NCBI GenBank assembly: GCA_003164335.1
Contig: PLTF01000150.1
Span: 242-59,590 of the forward strand
DNA: 59,349 bases
Source: Fibrobacterota bacterium
GTDB taxonomy: Bacteria > Fibrobacterota > Chitinivibrionia > Chitinivibrionales > Chitinispirillaceae
Direction of reading: 5' to 3'
The notes below the pieces were generated by a model. The model was not told where the DNA came from, made no database searches, and saw only the letters and a program-made list of their open reading frames with translations. The translations under genes and the position numbers were made by a program. Numbering within the stretch: the stretch's first letter is position 1; each line of letters starts with the position of its first letter. This document shows positions 24,191 through 33,200 of this stretch, one piece after another.

Positions 24191-26431
24191 ATGAAAAAGG
24201 GCATTGCGGGTCTTTTTCACCTATGCATGATCAGTGGAATGGTTCTTGTCGGATTCGGATCGATGGTATTCGGCCAGCTTTATACCGGCTGGAGCAACTA
24301 CAAAGATTACATGATGAACCCGAGCGCCACGGGGATTACCACCAATCTGGTGAAATTCCCGGTGCTGGTGAGGCTGACAAGCGTTAATTCGGCGATTTTG
24401 AGCCATTCAACCAGTCCTGCCGATCTGCGGTTCGCCAAAGGGAGCAACCTCAATGTATCCTACCCCTACCAGATCGATGAGTGGGATACGGCGAACCACC
24501 AGGCTTCCATCTGGGTTCTCGTCGATACGGTTTTTTCCTCTTCGACGGCGCAGAGTTTCAGGATGTACTGGGGCAACGATACCGCCAAGGCGGGGTCGAA
24601 TGCAACCGCAGTTTTCGATACCGGCAACGGGTTCGCCGGAGTATACCATTTCAGCAACAATATCCTCGATGCCACCGCGTTTGCCAGGAACGCCACCGTT
24701 GCCAGTGCAACCGATACCCTTGGGATCATCGGCCATGCGCGGCAGTTTATAGAAGCCAATAACGACTCGGTAATGATTTCCGGGCTTATGGGCAATAACG
24801 CCACCCTGACATTGTCGCTTTGGGTCAATGAGACCGGCATAGGCGGCAGCTATGATGGCGTGGATTTCATCTCGCTTGGGGATAATGCCGCCATCCGTTC
24901 GATGTACAATAGTTCAAATTCGTCGGTGGACTCCATCGGCGGTTTCTATTATGGCAATAGTAACTGGCAAAACCTCTATACGACCGGTGGAACGACTGTT
25001 CTCGGCCAGGGCTGGAAATATGTCACTTATGTGATTAATCCCGCATCTTCGAGTGAACAGGTGTTTCTCAACGGCCAGTTGCTTGCATCGGGCACCTTAA
25101 ACTACGCTATAAATTATTCCGGGCGTGGAGCAAACACCCTCATCGGGCATCATGCGAACGGGAATACCGGCTTTTACGGATTCGGCGGTTGGATCGATGA
25201 ACCGCGTGTCGATAAAGTCGCGCGGTCCACAGATTGGATCAACTTCTGCTATTTAACGCAGAATGCGAATCAGACGGCGGTTTTGGAAGTTCCGACCGTT
25301 CCGATCCTTGCCGCTCCCACGAACGGTGCAGTGAATCAACCGCTGACACCAAAACTGAGCTGGACAGTGGGAAGCGCAGCGACCTCGTACAGCGTGCTGA
25401 TTTCGACGTCTTCAGCCTTCAGCACCACGGTGTTCAGCCAGACCGGCTTTACCGCAACCTCGGTTACCGCCACCGGTCTTGCAAACATTACCACCTATTT
25501 CTGGGAAGCGAAAGCGACAAACCAGACCTTGACCAGCGCATGGTCGAGTGTTTGGAGTTTTACCACCACCGCGACGATTCCGCCGGGAGCCCCCGTCCTC
25601 GCTTCTCCGACCAACGGCGCAACAAACCAGCCTCTGGCGCTGAGTCTGAACTGGGGAACGGTCAACCTGGCGACCTCCTATGGCATGCAGGTTGCGACCA
25701 ATTCCAGTTTCAGTTCAGGCAGTCTGGTACTCTCCCAGAGCGGCCTGACCTCCCATTCTGCCGCGATTTCCGGCCTTTCCTACTCGACCCTCTATTACTG
25801 GACGGCTAATGCAGCGAATGCAGGCGGCAACGGCACATGGTCTGTTGTCTGGAGTTTCACGACAGTCGGAGCTCCTCCCAGCGCTGCACCTCAGTTGTCA
25901 GCCCCGGCAAACGGGCTGGGAGGATTTTCCATTCCGGTAAATTTTCAATGGCAGACCGTAACCGGTGCAACGTCGTACGAGCTGCAGGTTGCAACCGCGC
26001 AGGGATTTGGTTCAACGGTTTTCGATCAAACCGGGATAACCGGGCTTTCCCTCTCCGTCGCAAGCCTGAAGGGAAACATGACGTATTACTGGCGCGCAGT
26101 TGCATGGAACGGCAATGGAATGGGTCCCTGGTCCGGAGCATGGGATTTCGGCACCTCAGGAACTTCTACGCTGGCCAGGAACGCAGCGGTGCTTAAAACG
26201 GAATTTTCAGTAAATGGCGAAGCTCTCAGGTACTCGTTACAGGCGCCGGGCGAGGTTAAGATTTTTTTCAGCAACCTGATGGGAAGAACCCCTCTGGTCC
26301 TGAATTGGAAACAATCGGCCGGTCGGTATACTATCGGCCTTAAAGCTTACAATCTGCCGGACGGATATTACCTCGTCAGATTCAAAGCAGCAGGAATTGA
26401 GAGAAAAGCGTCGGTGGTGATAATGAGGTAG
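24191..26431 (+). CDS. Large secreted protein with DUF2341, LamG and fibronectin-like repeats
   Basis: This 746-aa protein starts behind ACAGGAGGGGG and has a hydrophobic signal peptide (about 1-28). Residues about 45-140 resemble DUF2341 (VKFPVLVRLT, LRFAKGSN, YQIDEWDTANHQASIWVLVDT, MYWGN). Residues about 150-360 form a LamG/concanavalin-like lectin domain (GVYHFSNN, SLWVNETG, GWIDEPRV). Three repeats of about 95 residues follow, with APTNGAVNQPLTPKLSW-type openings and W-S-V-W-S-F-T-T endings, like fibronectin type III. The last 80 residues, ending GYYLVRFKAAGIERKASVVIMR, look like a C-terminal sorting or anchoring domain seen in FCB bacteria. The role is probably polysaccharide binding at the cell surface. 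Confidence 0.8.
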   Translation: MKKGIAGLFHLCMISGMVLVGFGSMVFGQLYTGWSNYKDYMMNPSATGITTNLVKFPVLVRLTSVNSAILSHSTSPADLRFAKGSNLNVSYPYQIDEWDTANHQASIWVLVDTVFSSSTAQSFRMYWGNDTAKAGSNATAVFDTGNGFAGVYHFSNNILDATAFARNATVASATDTLGIIGHARQFIEANNDSVMISGLMGNNATLTLSLWVNETGIGGSYDGVDFISLGDNAAIRSMYNSSNSSVDSIGGFYYGNSNWQNLYTTGGTTVLGQGWKYVTYVINPASSSEQVFLNGQLLASGTLNYAINYSGRGANTLIGHHANGNTGFYGFGGWIDEPRVDKVARSTDWINFCYLTQNANQTAVLEVPTVPILAAPTNGAVNQPLTPKLSWTVGSAATSYSVLISTSSAFSTTVFSQTGFTATSVTATGLANITTYFWEAKATNQTLTSAWSSVWSFTTTATIPPGAPVLASPTNGATNQPLALSLNWGTVNLATSYGMQVATNSSFSSGSLVLSQSGLTSHSAAISGLSYSTLYYWTANAANAGGNGTWSVVWSFTTVGAPPSAAPQLSAPANGLGGFSIPVNFQWQTVTGATSYELQVATAQGFGSTVFDQTGITGLSLSVASLKGNMTYYWRAVAWNGNGMGPWSGAWDFGTSGTSTLARNAAVLKTEFSVNGEALRYSLQAPGEVKIFFSNLMGRTPLVLNWKQSAGRYTIGLKAYNLPDGYYLVRFKAAGIERKASVVIMR

Positions 26432-27129
26432 GGGCCGGAGCGTTACACCGGCAGATTATCGGAGCTGCACTGCCGGGCAACCGGGCTTATTTTTAAACAG
26501 GCACAGCGAGCGCATGACTGGCTGCTTCGCGGAAGAAAAGGCAAAAACAGTAATTGCCTTTCTTGCGCGAAGCGCTATCCTTCCCCTCTGATTTGTCCCC
26601 TCCCTGATAGGGGAGAGGTCGGGAAGGGTCGCCCCTGAGGCGGAAGGAGGTCAGGGATGAGGCGAAGGAGCCTTGCGTGAGCTGTATCCGGAAATACCTC
26701 TTTATTGATTCATTTTATCATGTTTTATTCACTCATTATCCTATGCCAAGCTCCTAATATTCACCTAAGTGAAGTTATCAGCTGATCTTTAAGTCATTGT
26801 AATTTTTTGCGTTATCGTTCAAAATTCTTTCTTTTCATGCTCAATTTATTATCTTCTATCAATCATCTTCCACCCTGAATTATTTACTATTGGGGTTTTG
26901 TCCCAACCGGTGTTCCCCTGTGGGTCAAAACCCATTTGAAAATCGGGATCGGCGAAAAATAAATGTAAAGGCTTTTTGTTGTTTGCAGGTGGGAATTTCT
27001 ATGAAAGAAGGCAGGGGGAAGGCAGAAAGAAGGCACAAAGGTAAAAAGAAAAAAAGGGAGGAGCCGGGAGAAAGGATGAAGGATGATGGCGGAAGGGTGA
27101 AGAAAGATTCCAATTCAACGACAAACCAA

Positions 27130-27207
27130 GGGCGACCGCTGACCTCCAAGAAATCTTAATAATAACCAAATAAACCGGGCTTTACCGGTTTATTTGGAGG
27201 TCGCCCC
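27130..27207. repeat. Long inverted repeat, MITE- or terminator-like
   Basis: CCAAATAAACCGG at 27166-27178 is the exact reverse complement of 27185-27197. The outer flanks GGGCGACC and GGAGGTCGCCCC also pair. It has no T-tract, so it looks more like a small repeat element than a terminator. Confidence 0.6.
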
Positions 27208-27252
27208 TACGAAGTGAACGGTCAGGTGATTTTTCTTTATCTTTAATCAGAG

Positions 27253-27287
27253 CCCCCTTAGTAAGGGGGCGGCAAAGCCGGGGGATT
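27253..27287. repeat. REP-like palindromic repeat
   Basis: CCCCCTTAGTAAGGGGG is followed by CGGCAAAGCCGGGGGATT. It is nearly identical to 9956-9989. Confidence 0.75.
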
Positions 27288-27313
27288 TTTCCATGTGCTT
27301 TCTACCTAATGTG

Positions 27314-27459
27314 AGCGTTGCGGGAGTGCGCCTCCTCCTGCCGAAGGCAGGAATAGGGGCGCACTTCCGCAGGAAGGGGTGTGGCTGAAGACCCGCTTTG
27401 GGGGCTTCAGCCCAGGGGGAACCGCCTAAGCGGTTCCCCCACCAGGAGCCTTTGAATTA
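27314..27459. repeat. Dispersed palindromic repeat, family with GCGTTGCGGGAG start
   Basis: It begins GCGTTGCGGGAGTGCG and ends AGCGGTTCCCCCACCAGGAGCC, with internal hairpins (CCTGCCGAAGGCAGG and GAACCGCCTAAGCGGTTC). Relatives lie at 55346-55434 and, inverted, at 59222-59349; a short piece is near 45911. Confidence 0.65.
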
Positions 27460-27491
27460 GTCATAATCCGATTCTATTTTACTTTCTCACC

Positions 27492-28787
27492 ATGACTACG
27501 CCCTCCTCATTTACCTCTTCCGCCTCAACGGTCCGCGCCGCCGAGCAGATATTAGACCATAAGCAGCGGGGATTCTCCCCGATGCGCCTGATTCCCTTCC
27601 TGGGCCCGGCCTTTATCGCGAGCGTCGCCTACGTCGATCCGGGAAATTTCGCAACGAACATCCAGGCAGGCAGCGCCCTTGGGTACAAGTTGCTGTGGGT
27701 CGTGCTCGCAAGCAACCTCATGGCCATGCTCCTGCAGGGACTCTCCGCCAAACTGGGCGTCGCTACCGGGCTCAACCTTGCCGAACATTGCCGCCTCCGC
27801 TTCCCCCGGGCTGCAACATGGTCGCTCTGGGTCATCATGGAAGCTGTGGCCATGGCGACCGACCTTGCCGAATTTATCGGCGCCGCGCTCGGATTTCATC
27901 TCCTATTCGGGATACCCTTGCTTGTCGGAGGATTACTGACGGCGTGCGTGACCTTCGCGATTCTCTTCTTCGAGCGGTTCGGATTCCGGCCCATCGAAAG
28001 CATCATTGCCGGTTTTGTGGGGGTTATTGCGGTGAGCTATCTCATCGAAATAATCCTTGGAAAGCCCGAGTGGGGGCTTATCGGCCGCCACTGCCTGGTT
28101 CCGGAATTCGGGGGAAGCGAGGGGGTGCTCCTCGCTTCGGGCATACTCGGCGCCACGGTAATGCCGCATGTCATCTTTCTCCACTCGGCGCTCATGCAGG
28201 GGCGGATCGTGGTGAAGGATCCCGGGCGGCAGCGGCGGCTGTTCCGGTTCGAGGTCGCCGATGTGGGGATCGCCATGACCATCGCCGGCTTGGTCAATCT
28301 CGCGATGCTCGTCATGGCGGCATCGGCATTTTACAGCAAGGGAATGACCAGCCTTGCAACCATCGAAGACGCGCACCTGACGTTAAAGCCGCTCTTCGGC
28401 GGAGCGGCGAGCCTCGTGTTCGCCATTTCGCTCCTTGCGTCCGGGCTCTCTTCCTCCACGGTGGGTACCAGCGCCGGCCAGGTGATCATGCAGGGATTCC
28501 TGAAGCGCCGCATCCCGGTCTGGATACGCCGGATGGTGACCATGATCCCCTCGCTCCTGGTCATCGGTCTCGGGGTCGACGCCACGCGGTCGCTTGTCAT
28601 GAGTCAGGTGGTGCTCTCCTTCGGCCTGCCGTTTGCCGTGGTGCCGCTTATTTTATTTACCAGCAGGAAATCGATCATGGGCCAACTGGTTAACCGGCCC
28701 ATTACAACCTTTATTGCGGTCATCGTTGCGGCGCTCATCCTGTCGCTCAACGTTTTTCTGCTGTACCGACTGTTTTTCAAAGGATAA
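27492..28787 (+). CDS. mntH: NRAMP-family divalent metal transporter
   Basis: This 431-aa inner-membrane protein has about eleven transmembrane segments. It has the NRAMP signatures: DPGNFATN in TM1 (about 50-57), where Asp and Asn bind the metal, and GATVMPHVIFLHSAL in TM6 (about 217-231), with the Met that selects Mn2+/Fe2+ and the adjacent His. It imports Mn2+ or Fe2+ with protons. The stop lies 3 bp before a tandem universal-stress-protein gene, so the two are probably cotranscribed. No MntR- or Fur-type operator was evident upstream, where several repeats lie. Confidence 0.93.
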   Translation: MTTPSSFTSSASTVRAAEQILDHKQRGFSPMRLIPFLGPAFIASVAYVDPGNFATNIQAGSALGYKLLWVVLASNLMAMLLQGLSAKLGVATGLNLAEHCRLRFPRAATWSLWVIMEAVAMATDLAEFIGAALGFHLLFGIPLLVGGLLTACVTFAILFFERFGFRPIESIIAGFVGVIAVSYLIEIILGKPEWGLIGRHCLVPEFGGSEGVLLASGILGATVMPHVIFLHSALMQGRIVVKDPGRQRRLFRFEVADVGIAMTIAGLVNLAMLVMAASAFYSKGMTSLATIEDAHLTLKPLFGGAASLVFAISLLASGLSSSTVGTSAGQVIMQGFLKRRIPVWIRRMVTMIPSLLVIGLGVDATRSLVMSQVVLSFGLPFAVVPLILFTSRKSIMGQLVNRPITTFIAVIVAALILSLNVFLLYRLFFKG

Positions 28788-28790
28788 TCC

Positions 28791-29699
28791 ATGGTAACCC
28801 GCATTCTCGTGCCTCTTGACGGATCGCGCTCGGCGGAATCGGTGCTCCCGGCGACCGCATCCTTTGCCCGCGTTTGCAGAGCCCCGGTGGCGCTGGTGCA
28901 TATAGTAGAAAAAAATGCGCCGCAGGCGGTGCACGACGAACACCATCTCCAGGATTGGCCCGAGGCCGAAGCCTATCTTGACGGGCTGAAGGTATTGCTC
29001 GAAAGTGAAGGAGTCGCGGTTACCTGCCATGTGCATCAGGATGAACTTTCGAACGTTCCTGCAGCCATCGCGCTGCACGTACAGGAGCTCGGCGCGGATT
29101 TCGTCATGATGTGCACGCACGGCAGGAACGACATCCGGCGGTTTATATGGGGCTCGATCGCGCAGCAGGTCGCTGCAACCCACACCGTACCGGTGTTCTT
29201 CATTCCGCCGAAAAACGGCAGGGGCGGTCGCGCCTATACCTGCGGGTCGATCATGCTCCCGCTCGACGGGAGGGAGGAACACGAACCTGCCGTGGCGGTC
29301 GCGCAGTTTCTTGCCGGGGCATTCAAGGCGGCGGTCTTCCCGGTTCTCGCCGTGCCCCGGTCTTCGGAAGTTGGCGCAAGCCTCGGTGCTATAAGCCGGC
29401 TCCTCCCGCGCGCCACCGAGGAACTTCTCGATCAGTCGACGGTTCAGGGCAAGGAGTACCTCGATGGGATCCGTGAGCGGCTCGAAGCGGACGGCCTGAC
29501 CGTTTCAACGCTCCTGGTTCGGGGAAATCCGGAAAGGGCGCTGCTGCGGACCATTGCGAAGCACCGGCCTGACCTCATGGTCCTCGGGACCCATGGACGC
29601 TCGGGACTCAGCGCCGCGTTCGAAGGGAGCGTTGCGCCGAAGATCTGCTCGCGCTCCCGGGTGCCGATCATCCTGGTGCCGGCGAAAGAAGAGGAATAA
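28791..29699 (+). CDS. Tandem universal stress protein
   Basis: This 302-aa protein consists of two UspA domains (about 1-145 and 150-302). The second keeps the ATP-binding motif G-x2-G-x9-G-S in LGTHGRSGLSAAFEGSV (about 264-280). The first has CTHGRNDIRRFIWGS, which is partly degenerate in the glycines. Such tandem proteins sense ATP/ADP or act as stress modulators in the cytoplasm. The gene starts 3 bp after mntH, suggesting a link between metal uptake and stress response, which is an inference from layout. Confidence 0.9.
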   Translation: MVTRILVPLDGSRSAESVLPATASFARVCRAPVALVHIVEKNAPQAVHDEHHLQDWPEAEAYLDGLKVLLESEGVAVTCHVHQDELSNVPAAIALHVQELGADFVMMCTHGRNDIRRFIWGSIAQQVAATHTVPVFFIPPKNGRGGRAYTCGSIMLPLDGREEHEPAVAVAQFLAGAFKAAVFPVLAVPRSSEVGASLGAISRLLPRATEELLDQSTVQGKEYLDGIRERLEADGLTVSTLLVRGNPERALLRTIAKHRPDLMVLGTHGRSGLSAAFEGSVAPKICSRSRVPIILVPAKEEE

Positions 29700-29704
29700 C
29701 ATCA

Positions 29705-29833
29705 GGGGACCTCTAAAAATACCGTTCATGGTTCGACAGGCTCACCACGAACGGCCATTTCCTTTAACTTTAAGGGATTGCCGTTCGTCCTGAGCTTGTC
29801 GAAGGACGAATACAGCAATGTTTAGAGGTCCCC
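29705..29833. repeat. MITE-like element with GTTCGACAGG palindromes
   Basis: GGGGACCTCTAAA at 29705-29717 and TTTAGAGGTCCCC at 29821-29833 are perfect terminal inverted repeats. Inside are two copies of the widespread palindromic motif GTTCATGGTTCGACAGGCTC / GAGCTTGTCGAAGGAC. No coding sequence is present. Confidence 0.75.
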
Positions 29834-29838
29834 TTCAT

Positions 29839-31581
29839 TTACCTGCTCGAATACGAGAACCGCAGGTAAACGCCATAGGTTGTCTTATTGACCTGCGCGG
29901 CGACCTGTACCGGCTGTTGCCGCTGATAGGTGTAGTCGTAGTCGAGCGTGATCCAGCGGATAAGCCGCAAGCTTATCGTAGAAATAATGTTGTAATCCGG
30001 ATGAGTCAGCCGAGTGGTCGGATCGATAATATCCAGCTCGCCGTCGGCCGTGATGAATTTTCCAAGACGCAGGAGACCGCTGATCGCCGCCTGCGGGCCG
30101 ATGGCGGGTGCAGAGGCCTCGGCTACCGGTACCAGGATGACGGATTTGCCGACCAGCGCCCTCGTGGCAACAGGCAGGGATTTATAGTTGAGAATCGAGG
30201 TGGTGTCGCCGATCCGATCCTGGCTTGGAAAATAAGAGTAGGAGCCGCCGAACCCCCCCCTGACTTTCGCTTCGAGAAAGGTGAAATTGATCGCATCGGC
30301 ATTGAGACCGGCTCCAAAGTTAAGGAGGATAGAATTAAACGGCGGCTTGAGCCGGAAGGACCTGAGGGTGGAATCGAATGCCTGGATATTGCCCTTTCCG
30401 TCGAGGATACAGAAGTCCGGGGTGGAACTGGTCCGGAGCAGTTGCACCGGCAGGAAGCTGGCAAGAAGCTGCATGTTTGCATAAGGACCGAGCCAGGAAA
30501 GGAAACGATAGATTAAAAGCGAGTTGAGAAGAAATTCATCGATATCGGTTTGCAGGTTATCCGCACTGAGTCCGGTAAAATTGAATCCCTCATTGAGCCG
30601 GATACGGTTCTGCCATTCGTAAGGTGGTTTCCGGTAGGTAAGCCAGAGCGTGGCAAGGACCCCGAGGTTGGTATTGGTGACCGTGTCAAACGGCTTCTGA
30701 TGTTCATCGAGCGTAGCGTTGAACTTGACCGTGCCGCCAAGGCTGCCGCCGTATTTCCACGCAGTGGCAAGCTTGGATTCCGGGGTAACATCGACCGTGC
30801 CGCCGCCGAGGATATGGTTGGTTGTGGAGTCCTGGACAAGCGTAAACCGGCAGAGCTCCCCGGGATCAAGGCGAACGGTAACAAACCCGGAAAGGGTGTT
30901 GTAATCGTCACCCACCCCGATAATTTTATAAACGCCCGGTTTGAGAATCCAGGTTTTTACCACTTCACCGAGTTCGGGATGCGCACCGTAGCCCTGGCCA
31001 TACGTTTCAAACTGGTCGATGCGGGCGATTTCGTATTGTCCACGGAAGGAGACGCCGAGCGAGTCGATGGTTTCGATGGACAACCCGGCCCAGTCCGGCA
31101 GAACCGGAACCGTCCTCCCTTCCTCGACGGTCACCTTCCGGACGATTCGCTGCTCGTGCGCGCCGCTGCCGAAAACAACCGTATAATTGCCCGGCTCGAC
31201 ACTGAATGTCTTGCCGGGATTCCCTGAGGTAACGGTATGTCCGGTCGAATCAAGAACCAGGACAATGGGCTCGAGATTGGCGGCGGTGAACCGGGGAACG
31301 AAGATGCCGCCCATGCCGATGGGAACAAAGGACTCGACCCCTGCCATCTGTTCGGACAGGGGCGGGGCATCCCAGGTCTTCTGCTGCTCCTCAAGAGGCG
31401 TGGTTGTGCCGGAGGCACCCTTCTGTCCGGTACTCTTCCGGGCGGTGTCCTTGGGAACCGCAGCATTGATATCGTCCTGCTGTAATTCCCTGCCCGGAAT
31501 ATCGGGCGGCGGATCCGCGGCAACCATGAAGAAGAGGCCGGCGACCATGAGTGCGCTACCGAATCCTGCACGTACCGTCAT
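29839..31581 (-). CDS. Outer-membrane protein of the Mla-like operon
   Basis: This 580-aa protein has a signal peptide (1-22). A proline/threonine/lysine-rich linker follows (about 25-75), then beta-sandwich-like domains (FSVEPGNYTVVFGSGAHEQRI, LKPGVYKIIGVGDD). The C-terminal half of alternating strands (about 270-580) ends YGVYLRFSYSSR, as a beta-barrel would. I infer an outer-membrane barrel. It is the last gene of the operon, 9 bp after the lipoprotein gene, so it may be the outer-membrane terminus of the lipid transporter. I do not recognise a named family, and MlaA-like sequence is not visible. Confidence 0.6.
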   Translation of the reverse strand: MTVRAGFGSALMVAGLFFMVAADPPPDIPGRELQQDDINAAVPKDTARKSTGQKGASGTTTPLEEQQKTWDAPPLSEQMAGVESFVPIGMGGIFVPRFTAANLEPIVLVLDSTGHTVTSGNPGKTFSVEPGNYTVVFGSGAHEQRIVRKVTVEEGRTVPVLPDWAGLSIETIDSLGVSFRGQYEIARIDQFETYGQGYGAHPELGEVVKTWILKPGVYKIIGVGDDYNTLSGFVTVRLDPGELCRFTLVQDSTTNHILGGGTVDVTPESKLATAWKYGGSLGGTVKFNATLDEHQKPFDTVTNTNLGVLATLWLTYRKPPYEWQNRIRLNEGFNFTGLSADNLQTDIDEFLLNSLLIYRFLSWLGPYANMQLLASFLPVQLLRTSSTPDFCILDGKGNIQAFDSTLRSFRLKPPFNSILLNFGAGLNADAINFTFLEAKVRGGFGGSYSYFPSQDRIGDTTSILNYKSLPVATRALVGKSVILVPVAEASAPAIGPQAAISGLLRLGKFITADGELDIIDPTTRLTHPDYNIISTISLRLIRWITLDYDYTYQRQQPVQVAAQVNKTTYGVYLRFSYSSR

Positions 31582-31590
31582 CGGTCCTCC

Positions 31591-32286
31591 CTATTTGATC
31601 TCAGTGGTCGAAGGGGAAGTGCCGTATTCAGGAGCGGGACCGACGCTGTCCGGGGCCGACGCCGAAACATGGTACGTGACGGCGAATTTACCGTCGAGAT
31701 CGTGGATGACTTGCGTCATGATATACTCGAAGAGCGACGACATCTCGCGAATGACGTATTCGGGGGTATGTTGATATACGCGTTTCCGGAGATCGAACCG
31801 CCGTGTATAAATCGAGGTGCCGTCCGAAATCCGGGTCACGTTTATCGTCAGGGCAAGGTGCGCGAACCACAGTTCGCCGGAATCGTATTCCTCTACCGCT
31901 TCGAGGTCGCCGCCGAGATCGTAATCGGGTTTCGGGGCCTGATCGTACCGGCGGATGACATTGGCAACCAGGCCGGAATTGAGGATATGATGGTAGACCA
32001 AGTCGGTCACCATCCGGTCGGGCTTGACGGCCCACACCCGGTAGTAATAGTACTGGAGCTGGAAGGGGCTCTGGCGGTAGACGATTTCGGGGCGGTTATA
32101 TGCCTGCTCGATGCCGAAGTCGGCGACCCGGACCGTGCAGGGATAGGGGGAAGGCGACAGTCGCCCCCAGTGGGTAGACGGAAGGTAATTAAGTTCGTAA
32201 TAATGCTTCAGGGGGATCGATCCGCATGCCGCAACGAGGGCAAGGGCCGCACAACCCGTCATCAATTGACGCCGGCGAAGATTCAT
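31591..32286 (-). CDS. ABC-type transport auxiliary lipoprotein (PqiC/LptE-like role)
   Basis: This 231-aa protein has an N-terminal signal with a lipobox, LVAACGS, so it is probably lipidated. The sequence HYYELNYLP, VRVADFGIEQAYNRPEIVYRQSPFQLQYYYYRVWAVKP, with a tyrosine-rich middle, fits the PqiC/ABC_trans_aux lipoproteins found beside MCE transporters. It overlaps the MCE gene by 4 bp and precedes the barrel gene by 9 bp. It would sit in the outer membrane facing the periplasm and receive or pass lipid. Confidence 0.8.
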   Translation of the reverse strand: MNLRRRQLMTGCAALALVAACGSIPLKHYYELNYLPSTHWGRLSPSPYPCTVRVADFGIEQAYNRPEIVYRQSPFQLQYYYYRVWAVKPDRMVTDLVYHHILNSGLVANVIRRYDQAPKPDYDLGGDLEAVEEYDSGELWFAHLALTINVTRISDGTSIYTRRFDLRKRVYQHTPEYVIREMSSLFEYIMTQVIHDLDGKFAVTYHVSASAPDSVGPAPEYGTSPSTTEIK

Positions 32287-33200
32287 CGCAGGGACCTTTC
32301 TTTCGGCGCTTCATTGCGAAGCAGGAGCGAAGGATTTTCAACGAGCATCTGGGTAAGCTGGTCGGCATTTTCCGAGGCCTCGCGCAGGTTGCGCATGCTG
32401 ACCGCAAAATCGTCGTGGGACTGCAGCACGATGAGCGACAGCGTCTGCGTTACCTGCCGCAGGGAGATCGCCGCGGAATCAATCGACGAGATGGTGGACG
32501 AAAGCTGGCCGGCGGAGAAAGAGTGATCGAGCGTCGAGGTAATACTCTGCACATTGCCGGCGATCCGGTCGACTTTCCCCATGACCGAAACGGCGGTACC
32601 GGCTACGGAATCGATCTTCGGCGTCAGGGAAGCGACCATCCCCCGCGCATCGCCCGTCACCGCGGCCATGTTGTCGAGCAGTATTTTGAACGAGCGGAGG
32701 CTGTCCGGATTTGTCAAGGTATTCAGGTTGTTGAGGAGGAATTCGGCCTTGACGGCGATCGCCTCGGCCTTGCCGGAGATCGAGGACATGAGCGAGACGC
32801 GCGTCGGCAGTTCCGCGTTGTTTTTAAGCGTTGGCGCGGCATTCGTCCCGCCCATGATTTCGATATATTTAAGCCCCGTGATGCCGAGCAGGCCGGTGGT
32901 TGCATACATATCCGATTTCATGGGGAAATCGGCCTGCACCTTGAAGGAGACCTTTACTTTAGAAAGATCGGCGGCATCGTAGGATATCCCTTCGATCCGC
33001 CCGATCGGTACGCCGCTGAACTTGACATCGGCTCCGCGCTCCAGGCCGGAGATCGATTCCCCCTTGAAAAATGCCCAGTAGGTTTTCGTTCTCTGGTTGA
33101 GCTTGAGGCCCATCGCAACGGACAGCAGGATCACGAGTACCGCGCATCCTGCCGTTGTAAATATCCCGAGCCTCGCCCGCTGGGCCTTTGAGATGTTCAT
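32283..33200 (-). CDS. mlaD: MCE/MlaD-family periplasmic lipid-binding protein
   Basis: This 305-aa protein has an N-terminal membrane anchor (about 12-32) and one MCE domain (about 38-115): YWAFFKGESISGLERGADVKFSGVPIGRIEGI...VKVSFKVQ, with LLGITGLKYIEI. The remaining 190 residues are a long helical tail (SISGKAEAIAVKAEFLLNNLNTL, VAGTAVSVMGKVDRIAGNVQSI) that could form a coiled-coil tube, longer than in E. coli MlaD. It shares 4-bp overlaps with both neighbours. It forms the periplasmic conduit for lipid moved by the MlaE/MlaF-type transporter. Confidence 0.9.
   Translation of the reverse strand: MNISKAQRARLGIFTTAGCAVLVILLSVAMGLKLNQRTKTYWAFFKGESISGLERGADVKFSGVPIGRIEGISYDAADLSKVKVSFKVQADFPMKSDMYATTGLLGITGLKYIEIMGGTNAAPTLKNNAELPTRVSLMSSISGKAEAIAVKAEFLLNNLNTLTNPDSLRSFKILLDNMAAVTGDARGMVASLTPKIDSVAGTAVSVMGKVDRIAGNVQSITSTLDHSFSAGQLSSTISSIDSAAISLRQVTQTLSLIVLQSHDDFAVSMRNLREASENADQLTQMLVENPSLLLRNEAPKERSLR

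Larger units (their letters stand above)
26432..27491. other. Repeat-rich intergenic kilobase without a convincing gene
   Basis: It holds a long hairpin at 27130-27207, a REP-like unit at 27253-27287 and a larger palindromic repeat at 27314-27459. A plus-strand frame at 26890-27159 is lysine/glutamate-rich low complexity and I do not believe it. No RNA gene was recognised. Confidence 0.5.

Noticed and set aside
26890-27159. Lysine/glutamate-rich frame of 89 codons
   Set aside because: Low-complexity purine-rich DNA without a good start; probably chance.
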